Positions 60,486 through 64,000 of a stretch of 64,000 nt of DNA are shown piece after piece. Origin of the DNA: Rhexocercosporidium sp. MPI-PUGE-AT-0058 (lineage: Eukaryota; Ascomycota; Leotiomycetes; Helotiales); NCBI GenBank assembly GCA_020746875.1, contig JAGTJL010000010.1, positions 1 through 64,000 on the forward strand, in the 5' to 3' direction. The number at the start of each line of letters is the position of its first letter. Within the stretch, counting starts at the first letter, position 1. The translations under genes were made by a program, and so were the position numbers. The notes beneath the pieces were generated by a model. The model was not told the origin of the DNA, ran no database searches, and was given only the letters and a program-made list of their open reading frames with translations.

Positions 60486-61631
60486 TTATACCTTGATGAC
60501 AATCTTTCCCACAGTATTCTGCTTACGCATGAGCTCAAACGCCTCAGGAGCCTCATCCCATTCAAACACTTTTCCCAAACAGGGGTGTAAGTCATGTTCC
60601 TCCGTCAGTTCTACCACGCGAGAAAGCATGGTCCTGCTGAACACCGCAATTCCTTTCACTGTACGCCCGTCAGTTTCATTTTAGTAGTTGAGATATAAAA
60701 CTCACAGATCTTTGCCTGTGCGATAATTTCCATCAGAATATCGATAGGCTTTGGCTGAGTCAAAAATCCGACCAGACACGCAGTCCCACCTTGTCTCAAA
60801 GCTTTGATGGATTGCTCCAGCGTGCCAGATCCTCCGACGTCACAGACCAAATCAGCGCCCTTGCCGCCAGTAATTCGAAGGACTTTATCAGCCCAGTCTG
60901 GAGTCATCTTGTAGTTGATCAATTCTGCAGCCCCGAGCTTGCTCGCGATCTGCAGCTTCTCATCTGTCGAAGAGGTTGCAATGACTTTGGCGCCAAGGGC
61001 AGCAGCGTACTTTAGACCGATTAGTATTTTGATGGTATTGCGGAGTTGAGAAACTTACTTGAATGACAGCACAACTAACACCTCCAGTGCCTTGGGTCAC
61101 TACGGTAGTGTCTTTACCAACGCTTATGGACTCGAGAACATTCATAGCGGTACCTGCTGCACCGGGCAAGGCGGCAGCTTCTTCAAATGACAAGTTCTTG
61201 GGGGCGCGAATGAGCCACGGATCTTCCACCATCACATATTGAGACAGAGTTCCGTTTACAACTCCTGAGCCTAGAATATTGTGCATATTGACGACATCGA
61301 CATCCCCATTAATCCAGTCTCGGCTGGGCAGAAGGATCACAGCATCGCCAATACTGTCCTTCCATGTGCTCTCCAGGCCAGCACTCACGATTTCGCCGGC
61401 ACCGTCGTTACATGGGATTAGTCCTGGAGAGGTTCGAACTGGGTATAGAGGTGAATCGGCAAGACAGAGGAGGTCTCGAAAGTTGAGCGCAACTGCTCTG
61501 ATACGCACGACGACTGAAGTAGGTCCAGGGCTCGGAATCGGAATTTCTTCCACTGACAAGTTACTGAGAAGATTTGGTGATAGATGCGAGTGTGAGGGGT
61601 CAACGATGTTGATTTGGTAGGACACTGCCAT
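60486..61631 (-). CDS. Zinc-type medium-chain alcohol dehydrogenase / quinone reductase-like, 349 aa, three exons
   Basis: Exons 61631-61059, 61009-60706 and 60658-60486 on the minus strand. The 49- and 47-nt introns have GTAAGT and GTGAGT donors and AG acceptors. The exons add to exactly 350 codons with the stop. It is a cytosolic NAD(P)H-dependent oxidoreductase of the MDR superfamily. The N-terminal GroES-like part contains ALNFRDLLCLADSP and IPCNDGAGEIVSAG. The Rossmann part has TQGTGGVSCAVIQ, then ALGAKVIATSSTDEK across the first intron, then GADLVCDVGGSGTLEQS and GGTACLVGF. The C-terminus reads AFELMRKQNTVGKIVIKV. The four-Cys structural zinc loop is missing, as in MDR7-like fungal enzymes; the substrate is not predictable. 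The transcription factor upstream is on the same strand, 338 bp away. Confidence 0.9.
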
Positions 61632-61969
61632 TTTGTAGAGTTTTTTGGGGCGTAGGACTTGAGGTTACAGGTAATTGAGAATGATGAAGTTGAAACAGAT
61701 CATTGGAAAACCTAGAGGAAGAGCAGCATCCTTATGTAGGTATTCGTCTCAGTATCTATATCTCCTTTACAAGCTTTTGGCATCTGGATCAAAGTCTTCA
61801 AGGTGCTAGAGATTCTCGTGTCGTCGAATGAAAGTATTGTGTGGGTAGAGGAGTTCCACCACCCCTGCACTGTAACTCCGCACGCCATTTTCGCCCCCCG
61901 CAGCTGGTCAACCCGTCATCCTTGATTCCTGTGCGAGCTGAAATCGCACATGCTTCATATGAAGATCCG
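61632..61969 (-). promoter_or_regulatory. Promoter region of the dehydrogenase gene
   Basis: 338 bp between the start of the dehydrogenase and the end of the regulator gene, including the latter's 3' flank. A GATATAGATA motif (minus strand, near 61755-61764) is a weak TATA candidate. No clear CGG-type operator was seen. Confidence 0.3.
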
Positions 61970-63101
61970 TTATCTGCTCATAATGGGTATTTGTCGGATA
62001 TTGTGTCTGCAAGCAGCTAACAAAATCGTCTCGAACGTGTCTGTATGCTGTATTGATCCGTCCCATTTAGTACTAAAATCTCCATATGTAACCAGTTCGC
62101 CGCCAAAACCAAGAGTAGACTGCCACCAGACTTCTTCTGAAGCATTCCATAGCGCACCATTCAAGGAGAGCGGTAGAGTTGCCAAAAGCGGAACAGCGGT
62201 ACAAAATCCATCCCTGATCTGGGAATACATTGCTTGAACCATCACGGACATCAAAACTGTGCGTCTGGCACTCTCAGCAAAGAGCCAGGTCTGGTAAGCG
62301 TTTTCAATCCCCAAGCCGGTGCTGCAATTATTGCTTGCCAAACTTAGTTGGAACGTCCACAGCTCACAAATTCCAAGTTGTCTCTCTGCGCTAGCTCGTT
62401 GACGAATGTCCCCATCAAATAGTCGAATGATTTGGTACATTGTCAATGCTTGCACGCCGACGAGATATTCCCTGGCTGACCAAAGCGAGTATTTAGAAGA
62501 CTCGATCAGGCTTGTGACTCGACTGTCGAGCATTGAGAAGATCATGGCCACGTTTTGAGGGGACTTTTGACAATACATTGCACTAATGCCAAGGAGGTCC
62601 TGGTAGGCGACTGGTGGCAAGCTTTGGTATGAATTATGATGGATAAATGGTGACTTATTCATTTGAACTAAGTCTGGGACTAGTTTTTTGAATTGGCTGA
62701 TGCAAAACTGCATCTGCTCTGTCGCAATGACCATCCGTTCTGGGAAGGGGAACGAGCTGACGGCAGGAAGTAGCCCAAGACTGATGGAGATATCTTCATC
62801 CAGTTCGCCACTAATCGTCAGACCTGTCTGTAAGAAGTCTGGAACCTGCAGGACATTGGCTTGTGACAGTGCCTGATCTTCTGCTGGACTTTGATACCCG
62901 CGGTCTGCGTTGATCTCCTTCGGCGTTATCTTCACCTGTCAGATCGATCAAGATAAGAGGACAGAGACAACTTACATATTCACAGGTAGATCCCCGGCCT
63001 GTACATCTACTACATTGTGGTAGTCTCAGATCACATCGTCGTTTTGTCCTCACACATGTAACACACGACTTGCGACGCGTGGAGCTCTGGTGAACTGACA
63101 T
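61970..63101 (-). CDS. Zn2Cys6 transcription factor, 363 aa, two exons
   Basis: Exon 1 is 63101-62976 (42 codons exactly) and exon 2 is 62935-61970. The 40-nt intron has donor GTAAGT and acceptor ACAG. It is a nuclear DNA-binding regulator of the fungal Gal4 class. The binuclear cluster is in residues 13-40, spaced C-X2-C-X6-C-X6-C-X2-C-X6-C (SCVTCVRTKRRC ... CSRCTGRGSTC), fully canonical, with the basic RTKRR run. The rest is an alpha-helical, acidic to neutral region without the large fungal-specific middle homology domain, so the protein is short for the class. Such short factors are common as local regulators of gene clusters; it lies between the dehydrogenase and the esterase, which are plausible targets. 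Confidence 0.9.
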
Positions 63102-63297
63102 CAGGGGTGGGGTAATTTCAAGGTGCGGGGTATTTTGCCTTGGAGGGGTTTAAATTTTTGAAGAGGAAAATTTCGGTCTCACTTCCAAGTTTATCTCTTC
63201 AGTAAGAATAATTAATGATAATTGTTAGAGTCAAAATATTAGTCTGCTATGGTTCTGATTCGCTGATGAAAAATCTTAGAAGTTTGCTGAGAAATGC

Positions 63298-63344
63298 TCC
63301 GCCTAACGTTGCGGAATTCCACTCTTATGGCCCCACCGCAGCGG
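63298..63344. promoter_or_regulatory. Two CCG/CGG palindromes, candidate Zn2Cys6 binding sites
   Basis: TCCGC - 8 bp - GCGGA (63298-63315), and CCGCAGCGG (63336-63344). Zn2Cys6 factors bind paired CGG/CCG triplets, so the neighbouring regulator could act here. Inference only. Confidence 0.35.
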
Positions 63345-63822
63345 AGCTGGGCATGTGAGTCTGCCTTGGCATTTCCGTTTAGGAATTATGTATATTTAGT
63401 TCATAGAGAGACATCACGACATCAGAATTAGTGTGTAAAGAGTAATCGATGTTTGTTTTCGAGCTAGATCACATGAAGATCGTTGAATCTGATTGATAAT
63501 TCAGGACTGGAAGTTTGTAGAATTGCCATGGCCTCCAACACAGGGAGGTTTTCCGGTCCCACACAATCCCACCCAAGAAGTGGCCCCATTAGACCTCTTG
63601 ACGTTCAGAGGTGGATTTTCGAGTGCGTTGGAGAAGGGGCGCCTCCGTCTGCTTGTACTCTCAGGCTATGAGTAAATGAAATGGACAGTCCTTCGTCTTT
63701 GCCGAATCCATTGAACCTTGTTCCGCGGTGGCTAATTGGCCCACTTCTCGATTAGATACTGCAGCATCCTCACAATACTTGCTGCTCCTGTTCACGACTC
63801 CACTTGCTGACATTGACCCCGT

Positions 63823-63829
63823 ATAAATC
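63823..63829 (+). promoter_or_regulatory. TATA-like box of the esterase gene
   Basis: TATAAAT about 75 bp before the ATG at 63904, a usual distance in filamentous fungi. Confidence 0.5.
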
Positions 63830-63903
63830 TGCAACTCTGGCTTCTTGATACGAAGAAAATTCGCTTTCATTCCTTTACCTCTTCCGAACTTTGGGATTTG
63901 CAG

Positions 63904-64000
63904 AATGGCGTCTGAATTTAGTCACCCCTCTTTAGGCCACATCCAAGGGAATGCAAAGGAAGGGGTCGTTCAATTTCTTGGGGTCAAATATGCTTCCATC
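63904..64000 (+). CDS. Type-B carboxylesterase, N-terminal fragment (runs off window)
   Basis: From the ATG at 63904 the frame is open to the window edge (32 codons). It reads SLGHIQGNAKEGVVQFLGVK then YASI, which matches the start of the carboxylesterase/lipase alpha-beta hydrolase family, where G-X-(I/V)-X-G is followed by a variable turn and then V-X-X-F-X-G-(I/V)-X-Y-A. No signal peptide is present, so the enzyme would be intracellular. The catalytic Ser, Glu and His lie beyond the window. Its divergent pairing with the Zn2Cys6 gene suggests shared control. Confidence 0.72.

Larger units (their letters stand above)
63102..63903. promoter_or_regulatory. Divergent promoter region between the Zn2Cys6 gene and the esterase gene
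   Basis: 802 bp, no supported gene; open frames at 63483-63675 and 63661-63870 have no recognisable features. It serves both divergent genes. Confidence 0.5.

Noticed and set aside
60155..60595. Minus-strand open frame of 146 codons
   Set aside because: Overlaps the last exon of the dehydrogenase in another frame; the spliced dehydrogenase sums to an exact codon number and fits the family.
1..64000. CRISPR arrays, tRNA and rRNA genes
   Set aside because: No regularly spaced short repeats and no cloverleaf-type or ribosomal sequence was recognised by eye.

Overview
The window looks like a chromosome segment of a filamentous ascomycete (Pezizomycotina). The reasons are 45-50 nt spliceosomal introns with GT..AG borders, a Zn2Cys6 regulator, typical fungal transposon families, and a block carrying the mark of repeat-induced point mutation (RIP): CA/TG depleted, TA-rich, and retroelement frames broken almost only by TAA/TAG where Gln or Trp is expected. 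The species cannot be named from sequence alone.

Positions 1-47194 are one nest of LTR retrotransposons with no host gene. Matching LTR pairs, target-site duplications (TSDs) and rejoined coding frames order the insertions. Element G (gag-only, about 160-bp LTRs) sits in the 3' end of a piggyBac-type transposase gene. Chromovirus F sits in G's 5' LTR. Element B (minus strand) sits in F. B was split twice, by A (same family as B, 4187-16771, TSD ATAT) and by D (18544-40474, TSD AATAT). D contains H (25441-39075, TSD GGATA), and H contains E (31734-38632, same family as F, TSD ATACT). The longest chain is seven deep: piggyBac > G > F > B > D > H > E. D, H, E and F show C-terminal chromodomain remnants.

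Positions 47195-51730 hold the RIP-damaged piggyBac gene (minus strand). It is interrupted by a complete hAT transposon (48538-51538) with an 8-bp TSD, terminal inverted repeats and a transposase that splices to an open 802-codon frame without RIP stops. This is the youngest and best-preserved mobile element here. Positions 51731-55950 hold two broken Tc1/mariner-type transposases and a frameshifted gene of unknown function.

Positions 56299-58452 hold an intact, intronless gene for a 717-residue protein that joins a von Willebrand A domain, a glycine-rich possible membrane segment, a papain-like cysteine peptidase and a C-terminal zinc ribbon. It lies between transposon relics, shows no RIP damage, and is the best candidate in the window for an undescribed function.

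Positions 60486-64000 look like ordinary gene-bearing DNA: a three-exon zinc-type medium-chain dehydrogenase, a two-exon Zn2Cys6 transcription factor upstream of it on the same strand, and the start of a divergent type-B carboxylesterase that runs off the window. The three may form a small co-regulated catabolic or secondary-metabolite unit; that is inference. Element boundaries come from reading LTR alignments by eye. Gag/pol limits inside RIP-damaged elements are approximate.
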